A stretch of 52,253 nt of DNA. Origin: Sphingomonadaceae bacterium. GTDB taxonomy: Bacteria > Pseudomonadota > Alphaproteobacteria > Sphingomonadales > Sphingomonadaceae. The first letter of the stretch is position 1; every line of letters starts with the position of its first letter. The notes below the pieces were generated by a model. The model saw only the letters and a program-made list of their open reading frames with translations. It did not search any database and was not told the DNA's origin. Of this stretch, positions 9,501 through 17,171 are shown one piece after another. The position numbers and the translations under genes are program-made. Where the stretch lies: assembly GCA_947454135.1 (NCBI GenBank), contig CANGJI010000013.1, positions 1-52,253 on the forward strand, in the 5' to 3' direction.

Positions 9501-9765
9501 GACGTCGCCGCTGCCCGCATTTATGCGCTGCTGTTAGCATGTCGCGTGACATCATGGCACACCGCTTTATTGTCTGCCGATAGGCTAAATTTTTCTCGCT
9601 CGGGCGCGTAGCACGAACCTATTGGCACTGAATGGTTTGGCCTATGCCACCTACGGGTGGGGGTATGGGACCAGCGTTCACGACCCCCACGGTGGAGCTC
9701 ACCATTCGCGTTCATCCAAAGAGCTGCTCGGGATGGTCGGGAAACTGGCGCAGTTCATGTCAATG

Positions 9766-9778
9766 TGATATTATATCA
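9766..9778. promoter_or_regulatory. 13-base palindrome ahead of island gene 9782
   Basis: TGATAT-T-ATATCA is a perfect odd palindrome ending three bases before the ATG at 9782. Its place over the ribosome-binding region suggests an operator or translational control site. No regulator can be assigned. Confidence 0.35.
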
Positions 9779-9781
9779 TTC

Positions 9782-10279
9782 ATGGCCTCTCCTGCTTGCT
9801 CGATCTGTCAACGCCCCGATCTCACCGCGATAGACGCGGCGCTGTCAGCTGGCGGAGCACTCATTCCCACTGCCGCGCAGTTTGGTGCATCGAAATCGAG
9901 CTTGGGTAGGCATAGAGCAGGATGCTTGGCGCCAAAGCTGGCGGCAGCATCGCGCATCTTGCAACCTGTGCGGGAAAGTCGGGAACCTGTCGAGCGTGCA
10001 AAGGCTATCGTGGCCGGCGACATTCCTAGCCCGCATGAAGTGCTGACATTGACCGGTTTGCTAGATCGCCTCGCGCGCAGTTTGGACCGGCTCGAAGGTG
10101 CTGCGGATGGGGCCGCCAATGAAAACCTCTACGCTGCACTCGCCGCTGTGTCAGGGCAACTGCACAGAGGCATCGCCGACGCAGCCAAGTTGCAGGGGTT
10201 GTACGCTGAGCCTGAAGCGCAGCAGCATACGAAATTTAGCATCAACATTGTTATACCCACACGCGATCAATGCTCCTGA
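9782..10279 (+). CDS. Unknown island protein with N-terminal CxxC and helix-turn-helix-like segment
   Basis: This 165-residue protein starts MASPACSICQRPDLTAIDAA. The first 45 residues hold a CxxC pair and a segment AAQFGASKSSLGRHRAGC that reads like a helix-turn-helix of the 'FGVSxxxLxRH' kind found in phage and island proteins. The rest is helical with no recognised domain. Upstream in-frame codons back to 9632 exist, but the ATG at 9782 gives the compact domain start. It overlaps the AIPR-like gene by 10 bases, so they may be co-transcribed. Function unknown. Confidence 0.6.
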   Translation: MASPACSICQRPDLTAIDAALSAGGALIPTAAQFGASKSSLGRHRAGCLAPKLAAASRILQPVRESREPVERAKAIVAGDIPSPHEVLTLTGLLDRLARSLDRLEGAADGAANENLYAALAAVSGQLHRGIADAAKLQGLYAEPEAQQHTKFSINIVIPTRDQCS

Positions 10280-11514
10280 GGGCAGTTGACGACCCGATTC
10301 AAGAGGTTGCCAATCCCTGTGTCAGCGATAGACTGCTCTTTGATCGTAGGGACTGGTGCCCTACGGCAAAGGGGGTAAATCGCGTGGGTATATTGGCCGG
10401 GGGCACCCCTGCCTTCGACGTAGTCGAGGATGTAGACATCCAGTTTGCATTAGAGGCCGGAGAAATTCTGGCAGATGCGCAAGTTATTGATGATTTACAG
10501 AATTTTCCGGCATCCTTCGACTTGGGGAGTGGAAAGATATCTGTAATAGGTGGATCTATAAATGAAGAAGTGGAGACATTAACTCTACTTAATCAAATAC
10601 CATCTCAATCTGAAATTCGTCTCACAAGTGGCAATGTTCGAGCAGCGGTTGAACAGACGATCCGTTTCTACAGGCACGCCACCCGCATCGCTCAAATGCA
10701 AGAGGGGCCAACAGAGCTCATTGAATTTGCTTCAAAAATTGGCGAATTACATGAAAGCATATCATTAATACGTGTCGTAATTGTAACAGGCGGCATTGCG
10801 CCCTCTAAATCGTTTGATGAATATATTATCGATGGATCGCGCGTAAAGACTGAAATATATGACAAAAAGAGAATGGATCGTGCCGCGGGATATTCAATTT
10901 CTCGCGAAGATATTGACGTAAATTTCGAAGATATTTTGGGCTGCGCGATCAGCTGTCTAGCCGTACGCGAAACAGAACATTCTGATTATGATACCTACCT
11001 AGCTGCGATTCCGGGTAATGCTCTCTGTTCCATGTATGCCGAATACAACACCCGCCTCCTTGAGTTGAACGTGCGCGCGTTCCTCGGTGTCCGCGGGAAG
11101 AAGACCGCCAACGCCGGTTTAAGAGAGACATTACTCAAGGAGCCAGGGCACTTTCTGGCCTATAACAATGGCATTGTAGCCACTGTAGACGCTCTGGAAC
11201 TCACCCCAGACCGGCTGGGAATCAAAGCCCTTACGCGATTGGCCATTCAGGGATTACGAGCATTTCTCGAGAGCGGAGCTCCCGGACGAGATACGCCAAA
11301 AGGGCTCGCCCTATTTGATGTCGTGGCAACCGAGAAACCGGACCGACTCATTGTCGGAAGTGCGAAGGACGTCATGGTGCTCAAGGAGTGGGCCGCCGAA
11401 GCGATGTCGCTACAACGCCCTGGCACGCGGACTGGATCGTGCGCTGGCAGTAGTCGGCCCGGCCCCACTTGGGACGCTGCGCGAGCGCTGAGCGGTCGAA
11501 CACAGCCTTGGTAG
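10270..11514 (+). CDS. AIPR-family (abortive infection) protein, truncated and fused to foreign sequence
   Basis: Residues about 210-329 match the core of AIPR proteins: YAEYNTRLLELNVRAFLG, GLRETLLKEPGHFLAYNNG, then VDALELTPD and RLAIQGL. In intact members this is followed by an IVNGGQT-like motif; here it is replaced after about base 11256 by unrelated residues (RAFLESGAPGRDTPKG onward) ending in a low-quality tail. The family is linked to phage resistance. The 5' half is clearly AT-richer than the surroundings, with many ATA and AAT codons, pointing to a separate origin. Its 3' end overlaps the convergent primase fragment. Probably non-functional. Confidence 0.65.
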   Translation: MLLRAVDDPIQEVANPCVSDRLLFDRRDWCPTAKGVNRVGILAGGTPAFDVVEDVDIQFALEAGEILADAQVIDDLQNFPASFDLGSGKISVIGGSINEEVETLTLLNQIPSQSEIRLTSGNVRAAVEQTIRFYRHATRIAQMQEGPTELIEFASKIGELHESISLIRVVIVTGGIAPSKSFDEYIIDGSRVKTEIYDKKRMDRAAGYSISREDIDVNFEDILGCAISCLAVRETEHSDYDTYLAAIPGNALCSMYAEYNTRLLELNVRAFLGVRGKKTANAGLRETLLKEPGHFLAYNNGIVATVDALELTPDRLGIKALTRLAIQGLRAFLESGAPGRDTPKGLALFDVVATEKPDRLIVGSAKDVMVLKEWAAEAMSLQRPGTRTGSCAGSSRPGPTWDAARALSGRTQPW

Positions 11515-11878
11515 TCTGAAGCAGGAGTGGGCCAGAAATCCCGAAAGTCGCCAACTTGGGCGCGATCTGGCGCGCAAGGGCGAGGTCAGCCTCGCTCTGG
11601 CTTGGATACACCGGCCTGCCATCGTCGCGCTTCTCGCTCGACCACTGCCCGGCCCAGAGCGCGGGGGCGACATGCGACATGTGCTCTGACACCGTATTCA
11701 CGATGTCGGCTGGCACACCGGTGAGGTCATCGAGATCGACCGATCCAAGATCGGCGGATTGTTTCAACTTGGGCCGCGCTTGCGGCAGGTGGCCGATGAT
11801 GTCGGCGGCGGCGTGGTAGGGGCCGAAGTTGATGACCGAGACGGTGGGGCAGTTCTGTTGGGGTTGAAGCGTGCTCAT
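11381..11878 (-). CDS. C-terminal part of an island primase/replication protein
   Basis: This 165-residue frame starts at an ATGA overlap with the upstream primase gene. Residues about 80-150 (VYPSQSEADLALARQIAPKL ... FDRSALAQRPKWGRADYCQRTIQSA) resemble the helical region following prim-pol domains in plasmid and phage primases, where 'SEADLAL' and 'F..S.L...KW...DY...TI..A' recur. The last dozen residues are unlike the family and overlap the truncated AIPR gene, so the 3' end probably marks a deletion point. Assigned from motif memory only. Confidence 0.5.
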   Translation of the reverse strand: MSTLQPQQNCPTVSVINFGPYHAAADIIGHLPQARPKLKQSADLGSVDLDDLTGVPADIVNTVSEHMSHVAPALWAGQWSSEKRDDGRPVYPSQSEADLALARQIAPKLATFGISGPLLLQTTKAVFDRSALAQRPKWGRADYCQRTIQSACQGVVATSLRRPTP

Positions 11879-12417
11879 CGCGCACCCTCCTGATGGCGGT
11901 TTTTCATGTGGCGAAAGCCGGGCAGGCGAAGGAGACGCGACACATCGATAGCGGCAGGGTCTGCGCCCAGCTCAACCAGTCCCCGGTGCAAAGCCTCGGC
12001 TGTGCTCGCGTCCATTTCCTCGCCCTCGGCGAGCAGCCAGTAGAAGTGGCGATTGTCGGGTCCGCTGGACTGGACCTCAATCGTCGGCTGAAGGCGTTCC
12101 CTGATCGCGTCGAGAATGGCAGGGGCGACCCCATCGAAATCAGCATGAACACCGCGCACCCGCGCGAGGTTGGCCTTACAACGCTGGCCGTTGTGCTCGT
12201 TCACCGCGATGAAAACCCCGGCGCCGTGGTCGTTGAGTTGGTGGAGTTTCGGCAGCAGGACCTCGATGTCGGCATGGGTCAGGTTCGGGAAACGGCGGCA
12301 GAGCCTGTCAGGGTCCGGTTTGTCAGCGCCCTTGGGCACGTCAGTGTAGGTCTCGATGTTGAACCGCGCGTCAGCGCGCGGCTCGAGCCTGGCGAGGAAG
12401 GTGCGAGCTGGATGCAT
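11875..12417 (-). CDS. RepB-like DNA primase N-terminal domain protein
   Basis: From the ATG at 12417 (MHPARTFLARLEP) this is a 180-residue protein. The segments VFIAVNEHNGQRC, ARVRGVHADFDG, IEVQSSGPDNRHFYWLL and IDVSRLLRLPGFRHMKN match the RepB-type primase/prim-pol fold, with HADFD as the likely metal site. The start shares one base with the AlpA stop (TGATG), and the end overlaps the next gene by ATGA. The intact ancestor was probably a larger replication protein of the island; here the C-terminal region sits in a separate frame. Confidence 0.7.
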   Translation of the reverse strand: MHPARTFLARLEPRADARFNIETYTDVPKGADKPDPDRLCRRFPNLTHADIEVLLPKLHQLNDHGAGVFIAVNEHNGQRCKANLARVRGVHADFDGVAPAILDAIRERLQPTIEVQSSGPDNRHFYWLLAEGEEMDASTAEALHRGLVELGADPAAIDVSRLLRLPGFRHMKNRHQEGAR

Positions 12418-12614
12418 CACACGTCCTCCCGCCGCAGCCACTGCCGGATTTCTCCAACGCGCCAGCCCACCGCGTGAGCGGTCAGCTTGTGCTGCGCGGG
12501 GAACTGGCCCTTGGCGACAAGATCGTAAATCGAGGAACGGCTGAGGCCCACAAGGGCCTTGACCTGAGGGAGGCGCAGGATTGCCTCGGCTGGAAGATCA
12601 TCGAAAGGAAGCAT
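12417..12614 (-). CDS. AlpA-family helix-turn-helix regulator
   Basis: This 65-residue protein has the hallmarks of AlpA/MerR-like excisionase-regulators of integrative islands: ILRLPQVKALVGLSRSSIYD followed by LVAKGQFPAQHKL and a wing ending VGEIRQWLRRED. In P4-like elements AlpA activates integrase transcription. It is the first gene of the alpA-primase transcription unit and lies about 70 bases after the end of the unknown gene starting at 13290. Confidence 0.85.
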   Translation of the reverse strand: MLPFDDLPAEAILRLPQVKALVGLSRSSIYDLVAKGQFPAQHKLTAHAVGWRVGEIRQWLRREDV

Positions 12615-12681
12615 CGGAACACACCCGGTAGTTGACGGATGTGCACTGACCTAAGGAGACGAGGACGGTGGGGGGTGGGGG

Positions 12682-13290
12682 CTAAACCCCCGACTTGTCA
12701 CTGCCAGCGCATTTTTTTGCGGCCAATGGCCCAGCCGGTCCGGTGGCTAGAGTCCGAATTTCCGAGAGCGTAAGCTCCTTCAAACCCATGTCTCTAAGTG
12801 CCCGCCGCACCTCACGTTCGTCGAGATTGGGGCTAACATTCACATGTGGCTGTGCGGCAAACTCGGCGAGCGCTCTGTTGAGATCGACCCCAGAGCGCCT
12901 GCGGTATTCTCCAAAAATGGCAGCCCGCTCGGCACTGGTGAAGTACTTTTGGGGCTGGCGCCCGGGCTGAGCTCCTCCGAACGCTTTGTGAGCGGGCCAA
13001 CCATCGTCAATAATCCTGTCCAGTGCGAACTGCCATTTCTTCAAGGCCCAGTGTGCGCCGCGAATACCAGCCTGACGGTTGACCTCAGGCCTATTTAGCC
13101 AGTCTCGAAGGGTGTGAAGTGGACGCGAGTGCCGGCTTCTTAGTCCGCGCACTGCATTGTTGAGCGTCATCCGGGGGGACTGAGATTGCATGGCAGCCAT
13201 CACTGCTGCGCAAACCTCGTGTGCCTCGGGAGGCCCTGAGTCCAATGCAGCCCATAGCTCAAACACCCCATCCGGGAGGGGCGCGCTCAT
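12682..13290 (-). CDS. Hypothetical island protein
   Basis: This 202-residue protein is not recognised. It starts at an ATGA overlap with the stop of the integrase remnant, so it sat directly behind the integrase. The sequence is rich in Arg and Ala with mostly helical character. Two segments look DNA-binding: YFTSAERAAIFGEYRRRSG and VSPNLDEREVRRALRDMGL. No signal peptide or membrane segment is seen. A regulatory or DNA-processing role is only a guess. Confidence 0.6.
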   Translation of the reverse strand: MSAPLPDGVFELWAALDSGPPEAHEVCAAVMAAMQSQSPRMTLNNAVRGLRSRHSRPLHTLRDWLNRPEVNRQAGIRGAHWALKKWQFALDRIIDDGWPAHKAFGGAQPGRQPQKYFTSAERAAIFGEYRRRSGVDLNRALAEFAAQPHVNVSPNLDEREVRRALRDMGLKELTLSEIRTLATGPAGPLAAKKCAGSDKSGV

Positions 13291-13499
13291 CCCGCTGCGG
13301 CCTGTTTGAATTCAAGAACCTGCGCACCACTCCGCAACATGTCGAGATAATCCGACCACCACTGCGCCATGGTCACACGTTCGTCCCAGTGAGCGGCTCG
13401 GTTAGGCCGGACAATCGCGAACAAGCCCTTTTCATCATGCAGCTTGTATTGGGCCGCCTTGGGCTTGGCGTTCTTGATTGCAGAGTCTGTCAGCGCCAT
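13287..13499 (-). pseudogene. P4-type tyrosine integrase with large internal deletion
   Basis: The ATG at 13499 begins MALTDSAIKNAKPKAAQYKL, the arm-binding N-terminus of P4-like tyrosine integrases. After about 33 residues (GLFAIVRPN) the frame jumps directly to what reads as an integrase C-terminus (RVTMAQWWSDYLDML). Only 70 residues remain of a protein that normally has about 400. The catalytic Arg-His-Arg-Tyr residues are absent. The join is in frame, so a short stable fragment could still be made. It lies in the expected place, next to the tRNA attachment site and reading away from it. Confidence 0.85.
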
Positions 13500-13500
13500 T

Positions 13501-13551
13501 TGGGGGTCACTCCATCCAAGGGGTTTTGTGTGACCCCCAGTGTGACCCCCA
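13501..13551. repeat. Right cluster of integrase arm-type sites
   Basis: Copies of TGACCCCCA lie at 13531-13539 and 13543-13551 (direct, period 12), with an inverted copy at 13501-13509 that touches the integrase start codon. The inverted copy could also serve to autoregulate the integrase promoter. It mirrors the pair at 9480-9500. Confidence 0.6.
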
Positions 13552-13612
13552 AAATCCACAGGCTTTGCGTGGACAAGGCTGGATGGAACTGGACAGGCCA
13601 GCGCTCTATATA

Positions 13613-13632
13613 GGCGGAAAACCGCCATTTTT
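13613..13632 (+). terminator. Candidate Rho-independent terminator at the island edge
   Basis: GGCGG (13613-13617), loop AAAA, CCGCC (13622-13626), then A and five T. The shape is right for the plus strand, where it would stop transcription running from the island towards the tRNA. The stem is only 5 bp. Confidence 0.4.
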
Positions 13633-13665
13633 CTAGACTTCTGCGGAAAATTTCGGAGGGAGGGC

Positions 13666-13739
13666 TGGAGCGGGTGAAGGGAATCGAACCCTCGTATTCA
13701 GCTTGGGAAGCTGCTGCTCTACCATTGAGCTACACCCGC
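13666..13739 (-). tRNA. tRNA-Gly (anticodon CCC)
   Basis: Read on the minus strand, the acceptor stem GCGGGTG pairs with CACCCGC. The D arm is GCTCAATGGTAGAGC, the anticodon loop TTCCCAA gives CCC, the T arm is AGGGTTCGATTCCCT, and the 3' CCA is encoded. Total length is 74 bases. Position 27-43 of the anticodon stem looks like a G/A mismatch. Its 3' end is the integration site of the neighbouring island, and the intact copy is regenerated at this junction. Confidence 0.95.
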
Positions 13740-13878
13740 AGACCCGCAGAAAACCGTGGTTTTCAGGGCTGGCCGTGGTTCGGGTTCACAGCCTTGTTTA
13801 CAGACTGCCCCGAAGGCGCGCGGCGATTGCCACACTACGCGGCTTCTGGTCAACACAAGTTCTCCGATAACCGCGAAC

Positions 13879-14727
13879 TCAGGGCGCGATCCGGGCTGCC
13901 ATGCGCAGGCCGGTGCGGATGCGGTCCATCACGCCGGGATCGGCCTTGGCGGAATGGACGACATAGGCCGAGTACGCGAACTCGGGACTGCCGGGCACCA
14001 GTGCGAGCCGCCCGTCTTCGAGATAGGGGCGGATGAAGCCCTTGCGGAAATAGCCGCTGCCGCCGGCCTCGAGGATGTATTCCAGCGCCAGCGGGCCATA
14101 GCTGATCGACACCACCGCGTTGGGCTGATCGGGAAAGGAGGCCTGGTAATTGGCGGCGAACTCCTCGCCCCAATCGATCCGGACGTGGGCTTCGACGCCG
14201 ACCGGGCCGCTGGTCACCATGCTCCGCGCCAGCACCAGCTTCTCCTCGAACAGCAGTTCAAGGATGAGGCCCGGGCGGCTCGTGGCGCCATAGATCACCG
14301 CGACGTCGAGCGTGCCGTCCTGCACCTGCTCGATCAGCCGCTCGGACGAATCCGTGCGCGTGCTGACCGCGATCTCCGGGCATTCGCGCCGCATCCACAG
14401 CAGCCAGTGCCGGACGAGGGGGCTGGAAAGGCTGAATTCCGCGCCGAGCGTCACCACCGTCTCGCGCCCCGGCGGGAGGCCGACCGCAAGCTGGGCGCGG
14501 GACCAGACCTGGACGAGCGTCGTGGCAAAGCGGAGGAACTGCTCGCCCGCCGGGGTCAGCCGCGCGCCGGCCTTGTTGCGGACGAAGACTGGCCGGTCGA
14601 GCTGGTCCTCCAGCACGCGGATCCGGGCGCTGACCGCCGTCTGCGTGAGATTGAGGTTCTCTGCTGCCCGCACGAAGCTGCCGGTCTTGACGACTTCGAG
14701 GAAAGTCCGCGCGACGCTGATGTCCAT
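13879..14727 (-). CDS. LysR-family regulator of the divergent FUSC efflux operon
   Basis: The ATG at 14727 (MDISVARTFLEVVKTGSFVR) gives 282 residues and is preceded by GAGGAG at a suitable distance; the frame is open to 14769, but the extra residues have no family support. The helix-turn-helix region reads RAAENLNLTQTAVSARIRVLE, then VFVRNKAGARLTPAG. The substrate-binding domain follows from about residue 90. It diverges from the FUSC/DUF1656/HlyD/outer-membrane-factor operon, the arrangement of AaeR and aaeXAB in enterobacteria, so control of that pump by an aromatic acid or similar compound is the likely role. The effector cannot be predicted. Confidence 0.9.
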   Translation of the reverse strand: MDISVARTFLEVVKTGSFVRAAENLNLTQTAVSARIRVLEDQLDRPVFVRNKAGARLTPAGEQFLRFATTLVQVWSRAQLAVGLPPGRETVVTLGAEFSLSSPLVRHWLLWMRRECPEIAVSTRTDSSERLIEQVQDGTLDVAVIYGATSRPGLILELLFEEKLVLARSMVTSGPVGVEAHVRIDWGEEFAANYQASFPDQPNAVVSISYGPLALEYILEAGGSGYFRKGFIRPYLEDGRLALVPGSPEFAYSAYVVHSAKADPGVMDRIRTGLRMAARIAP

Positions 14728-14899
14728 GGCGAAAGGCTCCTCGATCTGATCGCTGGAACTTAAGAACAATACTTTTGCGTAATGCCAACATAATTTTGAT
14801 CTATGGACCGCACCCCGGGGACGGTAGGCGCACGCGGGAAGCCAGGGGGGGCTGCTGCCACAGGGCCGTGGTCATCCTCCCGCGCGATTGCCGGAATGG

Positions 14900-16948
14900 A
14901 TGTCCACGCTCACTTTTCCTCGCCGCCTCAACGTGCCTGATGTGCGGATTGATCCGCAGCAGGCGCTGTTCTCGCTGAGCAGCTTTCTGGCGGCTGCGAT
15001 CACCCTTGCGCTGGCCTTTGCCGCCAGCATGCCCCGGCCCTGGTGGGCGCTGCTCACGGTCTATGTCACCGCGCAGCCGATGGCCGGCGCCTTCCGGCCC
15101 AAGGTGCTCTACCGGCTGGGCGGCATCTTCACCGGCGCCTTCATGACGCTGCTGCTGGTGCCTAACCTGCAGAACGCGCCCGAACTGCTGGTGCTGTGCC
15201 TCGCTTCGTGGACGGGCCTGTGCATCTACCTTGCGGTGCTGGACCGCACGCCGCGCGCCTTCCTGTTCCAGATGGCGGCGTTCAGCGCGGCGGTGATCAG
15301 CTTTCCCTACCTCGACGACCCTGCCAGCATCGCCGAAACCACGATCGCGCGGGTGGAGGAAATGGTCGTCGCGATCCTGTGCGTCACCATGGTCCATGCG
15401 CTGCTCCAGCCGTGGAGCGCGACGCCGGTGATCCGGGCGCGGGCGCAATCCTTTCTCGGCCACGCACGGCGCTGGACCGCCGAGGCGATCGCGAGCCAGC
15501 ATGCCCGGCTCGAGAACGAACACCGCCGGATGCTTGCGGCGGACGTGACCGAGCTTGGCATGATCGCGGTCCACCTGCCGTTCGACCAGCGCGGGGCACC
15601 GGCCACCCAGCGCCGCGTGATGGCGCTGCAGCAGCGCCTCGCGGGCGTCCTGCCGCTGGCCTCGGCGGCGGCGAACCGGCTCGATCTGCTGCGCGCAGGG
15701 CCCGGCATCGCGCCCGAACTTGGCGCGCTGCTCGAAGCGAGCGGCGCATGGCTGCAATGCGGCGAGGGCAATGCTGCTGCGCTGTCGGCTCAGGCAACGC
15801 AGCTCGCTGTGCAGGCAGAGGACGCCGGTGACTGGTCCGGCCTGCTCACGGCCAGCGCCTGCCTGCGCCTTGCCGAACTGCTCGATGCACTGCGCGAAGG
15901 GCAGCGCCTTCCCGACGGGATCGGTGAACCGGGAGGCTCTGCCGATGCCGCGCTCGAGAGCGTGCCGTTTGCGCTCGCCCGCGATCATGGGGTGGCGGCG
16001 CTGGCTGGCCTGGCGACAGCGGTTGCCATCATGCTCTACTGCGCGGTGTGGATCCTGCTGGCCTGGCCCAACGGATCGGCGACCGCAGCGTTCGCCGCGC
16101 TCATCACCTGCTCATTCGCCGCGCAGGATGATCCCGCGCCGGTGATAGGGCGCTATCTGATGGCGACGCTCAAGACCTTTCCGCTCGCCACGCTCTACCT
16201 CTTCGTGATCCTGCCGCGCGTGGATGGCTACGAGATGCTGGTCCTCACGCTCGCGCCCGCGCTGTTGTGGATGGGCTATATCCAGGCAGATCCGAAGCGT
16301 TCGCCGCAGGCACTGCCGATGTTCTCGTGCTTCATCGTGGCGATGGGCTTTCAGGCGCGGTTCCAGGCCGATTTCGCCAACTTCATCAACACCGGCCTCG
16401 CGCAAGTCGGCGGGATCGTCGCAACTCTGGCGGTGACGCGGCTGTTCCGCTCGGCGAGCGTCGTGCGCACGGCGCGGCGCATCGTGCGCGCGAACTGGGC
16501 CGACGTGGCCGAGCTTGCCGATATTCGCCGGCCCTTCCGCCCGGCGCGGTGGACGGCTGCGGCCGTGGACCGCCTCGGGCAAGTCGCCGCGCGCATGGCC
16601 TTGGCGAGGGGTGACAGCGACCTCCACGCCGCCGATGGGCTTGCCGACCTGCGCGTGGGGCGCAACGTCATTCCCCTGCGCCGCGCGCTTTCGCATGTCC
16701 CGCACGATATCCGGCACCATCTCGGCACGGTGCTGGCGGACCTCGCGGCGCTCTATGCGCAGCGCTGGCGCAAGGGGGTGACGGTGCCTGCGCCCGATGC
16801 CCTGCGCGCGCATATCGACAGCGCTTTGGCCGATCTCCTCAGCCTGCCTGCCGAGGATACCCGGCAGGCGGCTCTGCGCGCGCTCGTCGGGCTGCGCTGC
16901 AACCTGTTCCCGGATGCTCCGCCGCCGCAGAGGGTGGCAGCTGCATGA
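14900..16948 (+). CDS. FUSC-family inner-membrane efflux protein (AaeB-like)
   Basis: From the ATG at 14900 this is a 682-residue protein. It has two blocks of membrane segments (residues about 20-165 and 365-515) separated and followed by soluble regions, as in AaeB/FUSC proteins. The N-terminal block includes SMPRPWWALLTVYVTAQP, close to the family signature. An in-frame TTG at 14888 lies upstream but lacks a better ribosome site. It forms an operon with DUF1656, HlyD and outer-membrane-factor genes. The substrate is probably an organic acid or toxic aromatic compound. Confidence 0.88.
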   Translation: MSTLTFPRRLNVPDVRIDPQQALFSLSSFLAAAITLALAFAASMPRPWWALLTVYVTAQPMAGAFRPKVLYRLGGIFTGAFMTLLLVPNLQNAPELLVLCLASWTGLCIYLAVLDRTPRAFLFQMAAFSAAVISFPYLDDPASIAETTIARVEEMVVAILCVTMVHALLQPWSATPVIRARAQSFLGHARRWTAEAIASQHARLENEHRRMLAADVTELGMIAVHLPFDQRGAPATQRRVMALQQRLAGVLPLASAAANRLDLLRAGPGIAPELGALLEASGAWLQCGEGNAAALSAQATQLAVQAEDAGDWSGLLTASACLRLAELLDALREGQRLPDGIGEPGGSADAALESVPFALARDHGVAALAGLATAVAIMLYCAVWILLAWPNGSATAAFAALITCSFAAQDDPAPVIGRYLMATLKTFPLATLYLFVILPRVDGYEMLVLTLAPALLWMGYIQADPKRSPQALPMFSCFIVAMGFQARFQADFANFINTGLAQVGGIVATLAVTRLFRSASVVRTARRIVRANWADVAELADIRRPFRPARWTAAAVDRLGQVAARMALARGDSDLHAADGLADLRVGRNVIPLRRALSHVPHDIRHHLGTVLADLAALYAQRWRKGVTVPAPDALRAHIDSALADLLSLPAEDTRQAALRALVGLRCNLFPDAPPPQRVAAA

Positions 16949-17169
16949 TCGAGGAAGTGCATTTCTTCGGCCTCTATCTCCCGGCCGCGCTGGTCTGGGC
17001 GGTGGCCGCTGCCGCCGTGGTCTATCTCCTGCGCGCGCTGCTGGCGCGGCTGCCGACCGAGAAATGGCTGTGGCACCCCGGCCTGCTCGAACTGCTGCTG
17101 TTCGTTCTCATCTGGTGGGGGCTCGGCGCCCTTGCTGACACCTTCCTCACTCCATGGCTAGCTCCCTGA
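16945..17169 (+). CDS. DUF1656 (AaeX-like) small membrane protein
   Basis: This 74-residue protein begins MIEEVHFFGLYLPAALVWAV and has two hydrophobic helices, as in AaeX. It overlaps the FUSC stop by ATGA and the HlyD reading frame begins at its end, so it lies between the two pump genes as in aaeXAB-type operons. It is thought to assist the pump; its precise function is unknown. Confidence 0.85.
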   Translation: MIEEVHFFGLYLPAALVWAVAAAAVVYLLRALLARLPTEKWLWHPGLLELLLFVLIWWGLGALADTFLTPWLAP

Positions 17170-17171
17170 TC

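Larger units (their letters stand above)
9425..9781. other. AT-rich island end with arm-type repeats and no convincing gene
   Basis: This 357-base stretch holds no supported gene. It has two direct copies of TGACCCCCA (9480-9488 and 9492-9500, period 12), an AT-rich run at 9433-9480, and a 13-base palindrome at 9766-9778. A 64-codon minus-strand frame at 9521-9715 has no recognisable features and is not called. Confidence 0.6.
9401..13665. mobile_element. Decayed integrative island at the 3' end of tRNA-Gly(CCC)
   Basis: The left edge (9401-9421) carries a partial copy of the tRNA-Gly 3' end and its downstream bases; the right edge is the intact tRNA. Inside lie integrase-type arm repeats at both ends, a P4-type integrase with its middle deleted, an AlpA-like regulator, a RepB-like primase in two pieces, a truncated AIPR gene and two unknown genes. 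The AIPR stretch is visibly more AT-rich than the host DNA. No complete recombinase remains, so the element should be immobile by itself. Confidence 0.85.

Noticed and set aside
9521..9715. 64-codon minus-strand frame at the left end of the island
   Set aside because: It has no ribosome site, no domain and odd composition, and lies in the AT-rich attachment region.
14888..14899. TTG as start of the FUSC protein
   Set aside because: It adds only four residues and has no better ribosome site than the ATG at 14900.
14728..14899. Possible LysR box ATA-N9-TAT before the FUSC operon
   Set aside because: A T-N11-A pattern is present but the arms are only three AT-rich bases, too weak to list as a site.
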